Assembly: GCA_028702895.1 (NCBI GenBank)
Contig: JAQVNZ010000001.1
Coordinates: 2,125 to 66,124 of the forward strand
Source: Candidatus Iainarchaeum sp.
Lineage (GTDB): Archaea; Iainarchaeota; Iainarchaeia; Iainarchaeales; JAAZKV01
Direction: 5' to 3'
Length of the DNA stretch: 64,000 nt
Each line of letters begins with the position of its first letter. The first letter of the stretch is position 1. The position numbers and the translations under genes were made by a program. The notes under the pieces are model-generated. The model saw only the letters and a list, made by a program, of their open reading frames with translations. It was not told where the DNA came from and searched no databases. Shown here one piece after another: positions 32,805 to 40,720 of the stretch.

Positions 32805-33233
32805 TTATTTCACACTAACATTTTTGTTTTTGTCTATTTGTATTTGTTGTGCTATGTTAATCATTTCGTTTATTTTTTGTTCTGTTTTAAATAATTCTGT
32901 TTGTATTTTTCCTGCTTGCGTTTCTAAGTTAATTTTTCTTTTTTCTAACCATTTAATTGTGTCTTCTATTTTTTCTTCTTTAAATCCAGTTTCGGAAAAA
33001 GCTCTTTTACATTTTCCACTATTTTTTAGTTCTGCTTCTATTAAAACGCCTATTCCTAATTTGAAGAAAATTTTTTGGGGTTTGTTTTGTATTTCTTTAA
33101 GTGATTCAATTGTTTCATGTGTTTCTCGTAAGGTTGTTTTTATATTTTGGAAGAATTGTTGTTGGCTTTGTAGTATTGATTCTTCTCTTTGAATTAATTG
33201 TATTAATTGTTGTTCGCTTATTTGTTGATTCAT
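32805..33233 (-). CDS. pfdA: prefoldin alpha subunit
   Basis: 142 residues: N-terminal coiled coil (about 1-50), central beta hairpins (KIFFKLGIGVLIEAEL), C-terminal coiled coil (85-135). Prefoldin delivers unfolded proteins to the thermosome. Overlaps rpl18a by 4 bp, a standard archaeal gene order. Confidence 0.9.
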   Translation of the reverse strand: MNQQISEQQLIQLIQREESILQSQQQFFQNIKTTLRETHETIESLKEIQNKPQKIFFKLGIGVLIEAELKNSGKCKRAFSETGFKEEKIEDTIKWLEKRKINLETQAGKIQTELFKTEQKINEMINIAQQIQIDKNKNVSVK

Positions 33234-33433
33234 TTCGTTTCAACCTCTTTTACTTCTAATATTGTTATATTCCTTCGTATTATTCTTTGTTTTCCTCCTA
33301 TTAGAGAAAATACTTTTTCTTTTGCTGTTTCTTCATTTTCTGAATTAACATTTTTTGTGAATTTTTTTTCAGCATCTTTTTGTTTGTATGATCCTGGTTG
33401 TTTGTATGTTCCGGTTATTTCAAATTTTTTCAT
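33230..33433 (-). CDS. rpl18a: ribosomal protein L18Ae (LX)
   Basis: 67 residues with the LX pattern: KKFEITGTYK opening, then NEETAKEKVFSLIGGKQRIIRRNITI and the final VKEVE strand. Located between eif6 and pfdA as in many archaea. Confidence 0.88.
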   Translation of the reverse strand: MKKFEITGTYKQPGSYKQKDAEKKFTKNVNSENEETAKEKVFSLIGGKQRIIRRNITILEVKEVETK

Positions 33434-33446
33434 TTTTTATTCCTCC

Positions 33447-34097
33447 TTATTCTAATGCTTCTTCTATTCTTGTCATTTCGTGACCAGTTGTTTGTTCTCC
33501 AACAAGTATTCCTTTACTATTAGCTAGTACTGAATTTCTTATTAGTGCATCTCCTGTGTTTGCTGTTGATGCGCCACCTTTGATATTAAGTGTTTTTTCA
33601 ATATTTTCTATTTCTTCTTTTGTTGCGTTTGGATTTATTAAGAATGCTTTATTTGTTAATATTATTGCTGATCCTATTACGTCTGTTCTTGCAATATTTG
33701 TTTGTAGTAGTTCTAATCCTGTTTTTTTGATTTGTTTTACATCATTTTCATTTAACGTTTTTGATACTATAATATGTGTGTCATTTAATTCTATTAAATT
33801 TCCTAGTGCGTGTTCTGTTTCTATTATTCTTACTTTTATTTCTTTTTCAATTTGTTCTATTTCTTTTTTTAATATAAAACTTGGTAAAATTATTTCTTTA
33901 TTATTCATTTTTGCAAAAACTGCTAATAATGAACTGTCATAAATATTAGTTTTAATAGTTTTTACATCTAGAGTTTCCTCTATTGTTTTTAATGCTCGTT
34001 CGTCTATTGAATTTGGTACAAAGCATATATTGTCATTTGTTATAGTAAACAATCCAATATAATTTGAACCAAGAACCTTTAATTTTTTGAGTTGCAT
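33447..34097 (-). CDS. eif6: translation initiation factor aIF6
   Basis: 216 residues, five-fold pentein repeats; recognisable GSNYIGLFTITND, ALGNLIELNDTHIIVS, RTDVIGSAIILTNKAFLINP and the C-terminal NSVLANSKGILVGEQTTGHEMTRIEEAL. Binds the large subunit and prevents premature joining. In the conserved operon. Confidence 0.95.
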   Translation of the reverse strand: MQLKKLKVLGSNYIGLFTITNDNICFVPNSIDERALKTIEETLDVKTIKTNIYDSSLLAVFAKMNNKEIILPSFILKKEIEQIEKEIKVRIIETEHALGNLIELNDTHIIVSKTLNENDVKQIKKTGLELLQTNIARTDVIGSAIILTNKAFLINPNATKEEIENIEKTLNIKGGASTANTGDALIRNSVLANSKGILVGEQTTGHEMTRIEEALE

Positions 34098-34116
34098 AAT
34101 TCTAAATATTGAAAAA

Positions 34117-34554
34117 CTATTTTTCTTTTTTATTTTTCGTTGTTTCTATTTTTTCATCTTTTTGTTTGATTGGTTTTTCTTCTTTTTTAGTTTCAACAAT
34201 TTTTTCTTCTTTTAAATTTGGTACTTGTTCTTTTTTCTCTTCAAGTTTTTCTTTAATAGTTTTCTTCTCTTTTTTTTCTTCTTTAGCTTCAAATTTTTCT
34301 TGTGGCATTAATACGCGTATAATATTTTTATCAGTTACTAGTTTAACAGTTATTCTTCGAAGACTTTTAAATAATCCATTTTGCCATAATTCTTCGTTCA
34401 CTTGATTACTTATTTTTATATTTTCAGATCTAGTTTCTTTTTTAACCGCTTTTTTTAATGCGAATAATGCTGATTTTGCTCTTTTTGTAGATGGTTTTTC
34501 AAAAACTTTTCTTAAATTAATAGTTATTATTTTTTCTTTAAATTCTTTTGCCAT
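34117..34554 (-). CDS. rpl31e: ribosomal protein L31e with long charged C-terminal tail
   Basis: 145 residues. Residues 1-90 are L31e (KIITINLRKVF, KRAKSALFALKKAVKKE, NEELWQNGLFKSLRRITVKL). The remaining 55 residues are an unusual Lys/Glu tail absent from typical L31e of about 80-90 residues; the tail is probably disordered. Confidence 0.9.
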   Translation of the reverse strand: MAKEFKEKIITINLRKVFEKPSTKRAKSALFALKKAVKKETRSENIKISNQVNEELWQNGLFKSLRRITVKLVTDKNIIRVLMPQEKFEAKEEKKEKKTIKEKLEEKKEQVPNLKEEKIVETKKEEKPIKQKDEKIETTKNKKEK

Positions 34555-34565
34555 TATGATTCCCC

Positions 34566-34811
34566 CTAGTAATCTCTGCCACCTTTTTTGTGGTCTCCAC
34601 TCTTTATTGTTATTTTTCCTTGTTTTCGTTGGTGTTCTTTAAATCTATCGCCAAGTGCGATGTTTTTCCAAGTTCTTTTTTGTCTTGAATTCCATAATCT
34701 TTCACCAGCTTTTTGCATTAACCAAACAGGTGCGCTTGTTACTCCGGAACCAATTTTTTTTCGTTCACTTATTTGAAAATCTTTAAATTCTTTATCTTTG
34801 TTTCTGCTCAT
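34566..34811 (-). CDS. rpl39e: ribosomal protein L39e with extensions
   Basis: 81 residues; the family is about 51. The core (about 24-55) has SAPVWLMQKAGERLW and RQKRTWKNI, matching the SAPVW and RxRHWR pattern. Extra segments precede (DKEFKDFQISERKKIG) and follow (FKEHQRKQGKITIKSGDHKKGGRDY). Position between L31e and S19e supports the call. Overlaps rps19e by 4 bp. Confidence 0.85.
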   Translation of the reverse strand: MSRNKDKEFKDFQISERKKIGSGVTSAPVWLMQKAGERLWNSRQKRTWKNIALGDRFKEHQRKQGKITIKSGDHKKGGRDY

Positions 34812-35344
34812 TTCTTATCACCTTTAACTTCTTCTTTTTTTGGTGCTGTTTGTCTATTTAGCGCTTCGTGTACTTCTTTTGCTTGTTTTAAATCTTTTTT
34901 TACTTTTTCTTTTTTAATATATTTTCCTTCTTTTAATCCTTTATCAACAATTTTTGACATTTCGTTTAACAATTTTTGTCCTTTGCTCGTTAATTTTCTT
35001 CCTCTTGGTTTTGCTTTTTCTAAATATCCTGCTTGTTCTAATTTTTGAACAGCGCTTCTAATAACTTTTCCACTTGCTTTTTTGAAGTGTTCAGTTTTTA
35101 CTCCTCTTCTTTGTCTTCCACCATAATAACTTCTAAGTCTTTCTGTTCCTATAACATTCCATTTGTTTGTTCGGTATAAAATGCTTGCCATTCTAACATA
35201 GAACCAATCTTCTCTTAGGGGGGCTCTTTCTCTATGCACTCCTGTTTTAACATATCCAACAAATGTTGGTTGTTCTATTTCGTTTTTAATTTTTTCAGCA
35301 GTTTCTTCTATTAAGTATATTGCTGGAACATCATTTACTCCCAT
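34808..35344 (-). CDS. rps19e: ribosomal protein S19e
   Basis: 178 residues: the S19e winged-helix core (HRERAPLREDWFYVRMASILYR, GTERLRSYYGGRQRRGVKTEHF, ASGKVIRSAVQKLEQAGYLEK, GRKLTSKGQKLL) plus a lysine-rich 35-residue tail. Needed for small-subunit maturation. Confidence 0.95.
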   Translation of the reverse strand: MGVNDVPAIYLIEETAEKIKNEIEQPTFVGYVKTGVHRERAPLREDWFYVRMASILYRTNKWNVIGTERLRSYYGGRQRRGVKTEHFKKASGKVIRSAVQKLEQAGYLEKAKPRGRKLTSKGQKLLNEMSKIVDKGLKEGKYIKKEKVKKDLKQAKEVHEALNRQTAPKKEEVKGDKK

Positions 35345-35433
35345 TAAATCACCTTTTTCAGTGCTATTTGTTCAATTCAATTTTTTTTAACTTGAAGAAC
35401 TATTAGCTAAAACAATTCCTTCAAAAAAAGCTT

Positions 35434-35751
35434 TTAAATGCTTGTTTTTAAATCTAAACGAAATTTTTTTTCAAATTTACAATTTATGCACTTAATAATT
35501 AGGAATGGGGGTTGTTCTAGTTTTTTTATGTTTAAAGAATAACATTTTTTACAAAATGTTTTTTTTAGTTCTTTTGGTATGCTAACATTATTTTTTTCAC
35601 CAATCTTTTTTGCTAGTGTCAAATATTTTTTTGTAAGGTTTTCTTTTTCTTCAAGTGTGCTTTTTTGCATTTGATTTGCTAGTTCAAATAATCTATAAAT
35701 TCTTTCAAGAGCGAGTTTTTGTTTTGAATTAATTTTTTTTTCTTGATTCAT
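35434..35751 (-). CDS. rnp4: RNase P protein component 4 (Rpp21)
   Basis: 105 residues: N-terminal two-helix hairpin (ALERIYRLFELANQ, LTKKYLTLAKKIGEKNNVSIP), then a zinc ribbon CKKC...CINC. This is the Rpp21/Rpr2 family plan. First gene of the translation operon. It assists pre-tRNA 5' processing; the RNase P RNA gene was not found in the window. Confidence 0.88.
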   Translation of the reverse strand: MNQEKKINSKQKLALERIYRLFELANQMQKSTLEEKENLTKKYLTLAKKIGEKNNVSIPKELKKTFCKKCYSLNIKKLEQPPFLIIKCINCKFEKKFRLDLKTSI

Positions 35752-35794
35752 AAAGTTTTTTTGTGAGGATTTAATTAAAAATAGTGTTTTTTAG

Positions 35795-35939
35795 TGCGCC
35801 CGCGGGGATTTGAACCCCGACGAAAAGCTATCATCAATTTTTGTTTAATATGCTTTGCAAAAACATGGCATAAATTTATTTGCCAAATTTTTAACAAAAA
35901 TTCTGGAAGGCTTCAATGCTACTATTCCATCACGGACGC
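35795..35939 (-). tRNA. tRNA-Gly (TCC) with 74-nt intron
   Basis: Acceptor GCGTCCG/CGGGCGC, anticodon loop CTTCCA|A, T-arm CGGGG-TTCAAAT-CCCCG, discriminator A. The intron (35830-35903) sits after position 37, the canonical site. AATTTTTGTT at its start pairs perfectly with AACAAAAATT near its end, giving the long helix of a bulge-helix-bulge fold; a further hairpin GGCA..TGCC lies inside. The splice sites are read as CA|G and AT|A. Mature length 71 nt. Confidence 0.88.
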
Positions 35940-36028
35940 GCTAGTATGTTAAATTTACTTTGTAAATTTATGATTATTAATAATTTTATTTAAGGGATTG
36001 TTTAAAAATAAAACCTCGTTATGTATAC

Positions 36029-36229
36029 TTATTTTTTTAGGGCGGTGTATAATGGTTTTATTGCACAAAGAATGAATATTATTGCGTACCAATACCAATC
36101 CAAAGATAATATTGGTGTCCAAAGTTTGGCAATCATTAAAGTAAATCCAATCATACTTAATTTTGTAAACGAAATATCAATAACATTTAATTTTTTTACT
36201 TTTTTGTTTAAGTTTCCCATAATCTTCAT
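36029..36229 (-). CDS. small membrane protein
   Basis: 66 residues with AGGTGA before the ATG at 36229. A short basic N-terminus is followed by two hydrophobic segments (about 21-36 and 44-60). Not recognised. Confidence 0.55.
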   Translation of the reverse strand: MKIMGNLNKKVKKLNVIDISFTKLSMIGFTLMIAKLWTPILSLDWYWYAIIFILCAIKPLYTALKK

Positions 36230-36318
36230 TTTTTCACCTTATATTAAAAATGGTTTTATTGTATAAAATTGTTTTGTTTTAATGTTTTCTTTTTAATAAG
36301 TTCGTTTCTTTTTCTGTT

Positions 36319-36948
36319 ATGTCTGGAAAATTTATTGTTTTTGATGGTCTGCCTGGTTCTGGTAAAGGTACTCAAATAAAAAAAGTTTTTGAATATATTT
36401 TTGATAAAGATAAAAAATTTGATAATATTCTTATTACTGATGAGCCTACGCAAGGGCCTTTTGGATTAGAAATAAGAGAATTATTTAAAAAACAAAAAAC
36501 AAGTGATGATTTTAAAGATGAATTATTTGATCTTTTTGTTAAGGATCGAGAGTGGCATATTAATTCTATTATTAAACCAGCTTTAGAAAAAAATTTTATC
36601 GTTTTATGTGATAGGTACAAGTATTCGTCTATTGCTTATCAAACAGTTCAAGGTACTGATTTTGAAAAAGTTTTTTCTAGTCATAAAAATTTTTTAGCAC
36701 CTACTCTTTCTTTAATTTTTGATGTGGATCCAAATATAGCAGTTGAAAGAATATCTAAAGCTAATGATGCTAAACGAAAGGATACTGATAAATTTAGGGA
36801 ATTTGATTTTGTTTTTAAATTAAGAAAATATTTTTTGGATTTACCAAAACAATTGCCATCTGAAAACATAAAAATAATTAATGCTAATTTATCAATTAAT
36901 TCAGTTTTTGAACAAATCAAGATAGAATTAGATTCTATTTTATATTAA
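36319..36948 (+). CDS. second thymidylate-kinase-like protein
   Basis: 209 residues. P-loop GLPGSGKGTQ near residue 11, ITDEPTQGPFG near 42 (the DEPT/REPG motif) and LCDRYKYSSIAYQ near 97 (the DRY motif). All are hallmarks of Tmk. It keeps the DRY Asp that the operon copy at 17064 has lost, so this may be the more orthodox dTMP kinase. It stands alone. Confidence 0.85.
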   Translation: MSGKFIVFDGLPGSGKGTQIKKVFEYIFDKDKKFDNILITDEPTQGPFGLEIRELFKKQKTSDDFKDELFDLFVKDREWHINSIIKPALEKNFIVLCDRYKYSSIAYQTVQGTDFEKVFSSHKNFLAPTLSLIFDVDPNIAVERISKANDAKRKDTDKFREFDFVFKLRKYFLDLPKQLPSENIKIINANLSINSVFEQIKIELDSILY

Positions 36949-37091
36949 GTTTTTATTTTTTTAATATATTTTTTAGTTAGAATATTTTATTTATTTTAAA
37001 CTTTATTTTTTTTGTTTTTATGACTTTTGTTATTTTTTCTTTACTTTAAGTTTAAGAAAAAGTTTAATAACCACTAATTGTTAGTATTAGT

Positions 37092-38054
37092 ATGGATTAT
37101 AATAAAATAATTGATTCCACATATAGTTGGTTTTCTTTTTCAAAAGCAATTTGGTTTTTATTATTTTTTTGGTTAGCTTTGCCTGTTTTATTTTTGGTTC
37201 CGATTGCGTTTGAACAAGGGTTATTTTATTATGGCTTTTCATGGGCTTTGCAGGGATTGTATGTTATAACTTATATTTCCATTTTACTAGGTTTATTTTT
37301 GTTAACTGGGTTTGTTTTAAATAATAATAATATTAAATCAAAAGAAATTTCGATAAGCGTTTTTTTAGACATTATTTTTCTTGTGTTTTGTGAATTTTTT
37401 TATACTTTCTTTTGGAATATTAATAAAAAATTTAGGTTTACTCAAATTTTATTATTGTTTGGATCTGGATTACTGGGGTATTATTCTTTGTTTGTTCAGT
37501 CTCAATTTATTTTTATATCGTTTATTATTTTTGTTGTATGTTATACTTTTTTTGTGTTATACAATTTTTTAAGAGTTTCTTTTTCGCTTACGCTTTTTTT
37601 GCATAATGATTTTTCTATTATAGAATCTATTTTTGAATCCTGGCATTTAACTCATAATAAAGCATTACAGATTTTTTTTGGTTACTTGTTTAATCTTGTA
37701 ACAGTTTTTGTTATTTTTGTAGTTGTTAGTATTATTTTGGGTGCTATAGCTAATTTGCTTTTAGTTAATTATTTGACTATTGCGTTATCATATAAATTAG
37801 CAATGGTGTTAGCAGTTATTTTTGCATTTGCTCCTGCGCTTGTTAGTTATTATTTTGGTTTTATGGAAATGTATTTGCAATTAATAAATCAACATTTGTC
37901 TAATAAAAAAATAAAAAATATGCTTGCTGATAAAGTGGTACAAACTAATAAAATTGTTGTAACAAAAAAAGTTAAAAAATCTAAACCAATTAAAAAAAGT
38001 GTTAAGAAAATTATTAAGAAAAAGAGTTCAAATAAAAAGTCTATTAAAAAATAA
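37092..38054 (+). CDS. polytopic membrane protein with lysine-rich tail
   Basis: 320 residues with about six membrane segments (near 20-40, 48-75, 87-106, 118-160, 195-225, 235-265) and a cytosolic 40-residue tail made mainly of Lys and Ser (KKVKKSKPIKKSVKK). No transporter signature is seen. Resembles the loose group of archaeal DUF-type membrane proteins; function unknown. Confidence 0.65.
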   Translation: MDYNKIIDSTYSWFSFSKAIWFLLFFWLALPVLFLVPIAFEQGLFYYGFSWALQGLYVITYISILLGLFLLTGFVLNNNNIKSKEISISVFLDIIFLVFCEFFYTFFWNINKKFRFTQILLLFGSGLLGYYSLFVQSQFIFISFIIFVVCYTFFVLYNFLRVSFSLTLFLHNDFSIIESIFESWHLTHNKALQIFFGYLFNLVTVFVIFVVVSIILGAIANLLLVNYLTIALSYKLAMVLAVIFAFAPALVSYYFGFMEMYLQLINQHLSNKKIKNMLADKVVQTNKIVVTKKVKKSKPIKKSVKKIIKKKSSNKKSIKK

Positions 38055-38061
38055 TTTTTTA

Positions 38062-38224
38062 TGCGACTGCCGGGAATTGAACCCCGGCCTCGTCCTTTTT
38101 GCAAACCTTTTTTTTAATTGAACGCTTTTTTTAAAAGGGTTCATGCGCTAGCTTATTTTTCCGTGAACGCTTTTTTTAAAAGGGTTCTGGCAAGGACGAA
38201 TCATAGCCACTAGACTACAATCGC
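38062..38224 (-). tRNA. tRNA-Gly (GCC) with 91-nt intron
   Basis: Acceptor GCGATTG/CAGTCGC, anticodon stem CGTCC/GGACG, anticodon GCC, T-loop TTCAATT, discriminator A. The intron (38097-38187) follows position 37. A canonical bulge-helix-bulge is visible: 4-bp helix TTGC/GCAA flanked by 3-nt bulges CAG and AAA, cut as CA|G and AA|A. The T-stem has one G-G mismatch (50-64). Mature length 72 nt. The intron contains a tandem 24-bp repeat. Confidence 0.82.
38119..38187. repeat. tandem 24-bp repeat inside the tRNA-Gly(GCC) intron
   Basis: 38119-38142 and 38164-38187 are identical 24-bp copies beginning TGAACGCTTTTTTT and ending AAAAGGGTTC, 45 bp apart. Each copy is itself a near-palindrome (GAAC...GTTC), so each can fold as a hairpin in the intron RNA. 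Confidence 0.85.
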
Positions 38225-38266
38225 ATTCATTAAATTGTTTTTTGCTCTTGTTTTTAAATTATTCTA

Positions 38267-39949
38267 TTAAACATATTTTTTCTTTACTGCGAATAATATT
38301 AGTAATAAAATTGATATTATTGGTAATAATGCAAATACTGTTAATTCAAGAGTCCCAAATAATGGTTTATCTGGGTCTTTTGTTTTTATTTGTTGTATTA
38401 TTATAGTTTCAGTTGGTTTTTGTTCAATTATTATCTTTTGTTCTATTGCAGTTAATGTTTGGGTATATGTTTGAGTGGGGGTAATTATCTCAATTAAATA
38501 TTGGTTGGTATCAATGGTGGCTTCTTTTCTAATCCAAATGTTTTGAAATGCTTGGAGGGTTTCAAAATAATTTGTGTCATTAATTTTTATGGATATTTCT
38601 TTGGGGTTTGGAGTATTGTTTGATACATTTATTTCAAATCGTATATTTGTTGCTGTTGTTATTGGCATTATTCTATTTATTATAACTTCACCATTATTAA
38701 GTTCAATAGCTGGAGTTATTTCAAATTCTATTTCGTAAGGTTCTCTTAAACTATTAAATGTTAGTTTTCCTTTTGCAAGTTCATTGTCTTCTAAATTTAT
38801 TTTTGGGTATATTTTAAATATTATTTTTTCGCTTTCATTTCCTTTTAATGTTATTGATTTTGTTTTATCATAAAAATATATGTCTGAATATGTTTCAAGT
38901 ATTTTTATGGGGATTGTTAATTGTCCGTTTGTATTATTTTTTACTAATATTTCTAGGTCATTCCATTGATTGGCTTTTAATTTTTTTGGATTCCAAGTTA
39001 ATTCAACATGTGAAAAATATTTTTTTGAATTAATAGTTACTTCAGGAATTGTTTGTGTTTGAAAACTTATTTCTACATTTTTTGGAAAAATTGCCTTTGC
39101 TTGAGACAGAGTTATGTCTGTAAAAGAACCCATTTTTATGTGTGTTCCATCAACAAATCCTGGTTCTCTAAAAGTTGGGTCTGATGGTATCCATCCTATT
39201 TCTTCATGGTATACTTCAAGCCAAGCATGGTTTCCCCATTCTTTTCCATCAAATGTGGGTCCAATAATAATTCTTGTAGGAATGTTTTTTGCTCTTAAAA
39301 ATGCGGCGGCTAGATTAGTGAATTCATCACAAACACCTTTTTTGGATAATAATGTGTCTGTAGCTGATTTTTGTAATAAATAATATTTTTGAAATTCATC
39401 TCCTTGTGCATAATCTACATAGTCATTTACTTTGAAGATAACATCATTTAATGTGTTTAGAAAACTATTTTCTTTTAATTTGTTTTTTACAATTGATTGT
39501 ATTTCAAGGGAATTACTTTCAATTAGTGGACTACTCTCAACAAATTTTTTGATTTGTTTTGGATAATTTCCAATATTTACATCATTTATTTCGTAAATTA
39601 TTGCTTGGGTTTTTATTTGCGCTATTATTTCAAAAGTAAAATCTCCGTTTTCAGGTATTCTAAATTTAACATATTTGTTATCAAATTCATCAAAAATATA
39701 TTCTGGGTAAATAGTTTTATCATTAATATAAAGAGCTTCACTTATTACTCTTGTTTTTTGATATTCTGTTTGTGGGAATGTTATTGTTTGAAAAGTAACT
39801 TCTTGGCCTTTTTCTAATCCAGAAATTTTTCCAAACCCAAAAAGTTTGATTGTTGCATCTAATTCATTAATAGTTGTCGGATAAAAAGTTTGACTAAAAA
39901 TATTGTTTAACAGTATTATAAAGATAAATAAGATTAAAATTTTTTTCAT
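38267..39949 (-). CDS. exported transglutaminase-domain protein, membrane anchored
   Basis: 560 residues. Signal peptide (1-19), a beta-rich N-terminal region, then a transglutaminase-like domain with Cys in KGVCDEFTNLAAAFL (near 207), His in NHAWLEV (near 241) and Asp in IPSDPTF (near 257), the catalytic triad. Two Ig-like beta domains follow and a C-terminal membrane helix (about 535-555). Probably a surface protease or crosslinker; this architecture recurs in archaea. Confidence 0.85.
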   Translation of the reverse strand: MKKILILFIFIILLNNIFSQTFYPTTINELDATIKLFGFGKISGLEKGQEVTFQTITFPQTEYQKTRVISEALYINDKTIYPEYIFDEFDNKYVKFRIPENGDFTFEIIAQIKTQAIIYEINDVNIGNYPKQIKKFVESSPLIESNSLEIQSIVKNKLKENSFLNTLNDVIFKVNDYVDYAQGDEFQKYYLLQKSATDTLLSKKGVCDEFTNLAAAFLRAKNIPTRIIIGPTFDGKEWGNHAWLEVYHEEIGWIPSDPTFREPGFVDGTHIKMGSFTDITLSQAKAIFPKNVEISFQTQTIPEVTINSKKYFSHVELTWNPKKLKANQWNDLEILVKNNTNGQLTIPIKILETYSDIYFYDKTKSITLKGNESEKIIFKIYPKINLEDNELAKGKLTFNSLREPYEIEFEITPAIELNNGEVIINRIMPITTATNIRFEINVSNNTPNPKEISIKINDTNYFETLQAFQNIWIRKEATIDTNQYLIEIITPTQTYTQTLTAIEQKIIIEQKPTETIIIQQIKTKDPDKPLFGTLELTVFALLPIISILLLILFAVKKKYV

Positions 39950-40008
39950 ATAAAAGTAATAGTGTTAATTCTTTTTATTATTTGGTATGTTAAAAATATT
40001 TTTTTTGG

Positions 40009-40081
40009 TGGGCCGAGGCGGATTCGAACCGCCGACTCTCACCTTGTAAGGGTGATGTCATAGCCGCTAGACCACCGGCCC
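40009..40081 (-). tRNA. tRNA-Val (TAC)
   Basis: 73-nt cloverleaf with acceptor GGGCCGG/TCGGCCC, anticodon loop CTTACAA, T-arm GGCGG-TTCGAAT-CCGCC, discriminator A. No intron. Confidence 0.95.
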
Positions 40082-40212
40082 AAAAAATTTGTATTTTTAA
40101 TACAGTTATTCTTCTAGAAAAATTATCTTGCAGTTTCTTTTTAAACCTTAAGTTTTTTTGTTTTTGAGAAGATTTAAATATAAGTTTTTGTTTTACTTGT
40201 TAGGTGATTTAA

Positions 40213-40671
40213 TTGAAAAAGATTATTTTGTTTAAGATAGGTTCTAAGGATGCACAATTGCCTAGATTAGTGGGGGCATTTTTGATTATAATTTCAGTTT
40301 TAATGCTTATTCAATCTGGGGCAGTAATGTTTGATTCTTGGTCAGCAGTAAAAGAATTTAATTCGTGTGTTGATAAAGCATATAGTATTAGCGGGGATGT
40401 TGTTGGATTAGATGCTATTCTCTCTGAATTAAAATATCAGGATTGTAAAAATTCATTGTATCAAATAACTGGCGCGCAGGTTGTTGGAGGAAAGACTTTT
40501 TTAACTTCTAGACAATTTTGGACAGCATTTGCTACGCCTGTTAGTATTTTCTTCGCGTGGTCAATAATATTTTTGTTTGCGTTGTTTTTGTTTAATTCGG
40601 CAGCTATTGTTGTGCCTGTTGAACAAATAGTATTAGAACAAGAAATTATTTTAAAAAAGAAAAAAAAGTAA
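40213..40671 (+). CDS. small two-helix membrane protein
   Basis: 152 residues from TTG at 40213 with AGGTGA upstream. Membrane segments at about 19-40 and 105-128 enclose an extracytoplasmic loop with two cysteines (C51 and C75) that could form a disulfide. A lysine tail ends the protein. Not recognised. Confidence 0.6.
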   Translation: MKKIILFKIGSKDAQLPRLVGAFLIIISVLMLIQSGAVMFDSWSAVKEFNSCVDKAYSISGDVVGLDAILSELKYQDCKNSLYQITGAQVVGGKTFLTSRQFWTAFATPVSIFFAWSIIFLFALFLFNSAAIVVPVEQIVLEQEIILKKKKK

Positions 40672-40697
40672 ATAGGAAAAATTTCTTTTTTCCTATT
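40671..40697. terminator. bidirectional terminator hairpin
   Basis: AATAGGAAAAA (40671-40681) pairs perfectly with TTTTTCCTATT (40687-40697) around a 5-nt loop, followed by T-runs. Located right after the stop of the membrane-protein gene and before the convergent dnaG end. Confidence 0.6.
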
Positions 40698-40720
40698 TTT
40701 TAGTTTTTTAATAATTGTGT

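Noticed and set aside
35345..35433. Search for the missing PDCD5 gene between rnp4 and rps19e
   Set aside because: Only 89 bp remain and no frame encodes a PDCD5-like protein.
36021..36266. Plus-strand 81-residue ORF
   Set aside because: Antisense of the small membrane protein at 36029-36229, which has AGGTGA before its ATG.
38119..38187. CRISPR-like direct repeats
   Set aside because: Only two copies with a 21-bp gap, located inside a tRNA intron and without cas genes.
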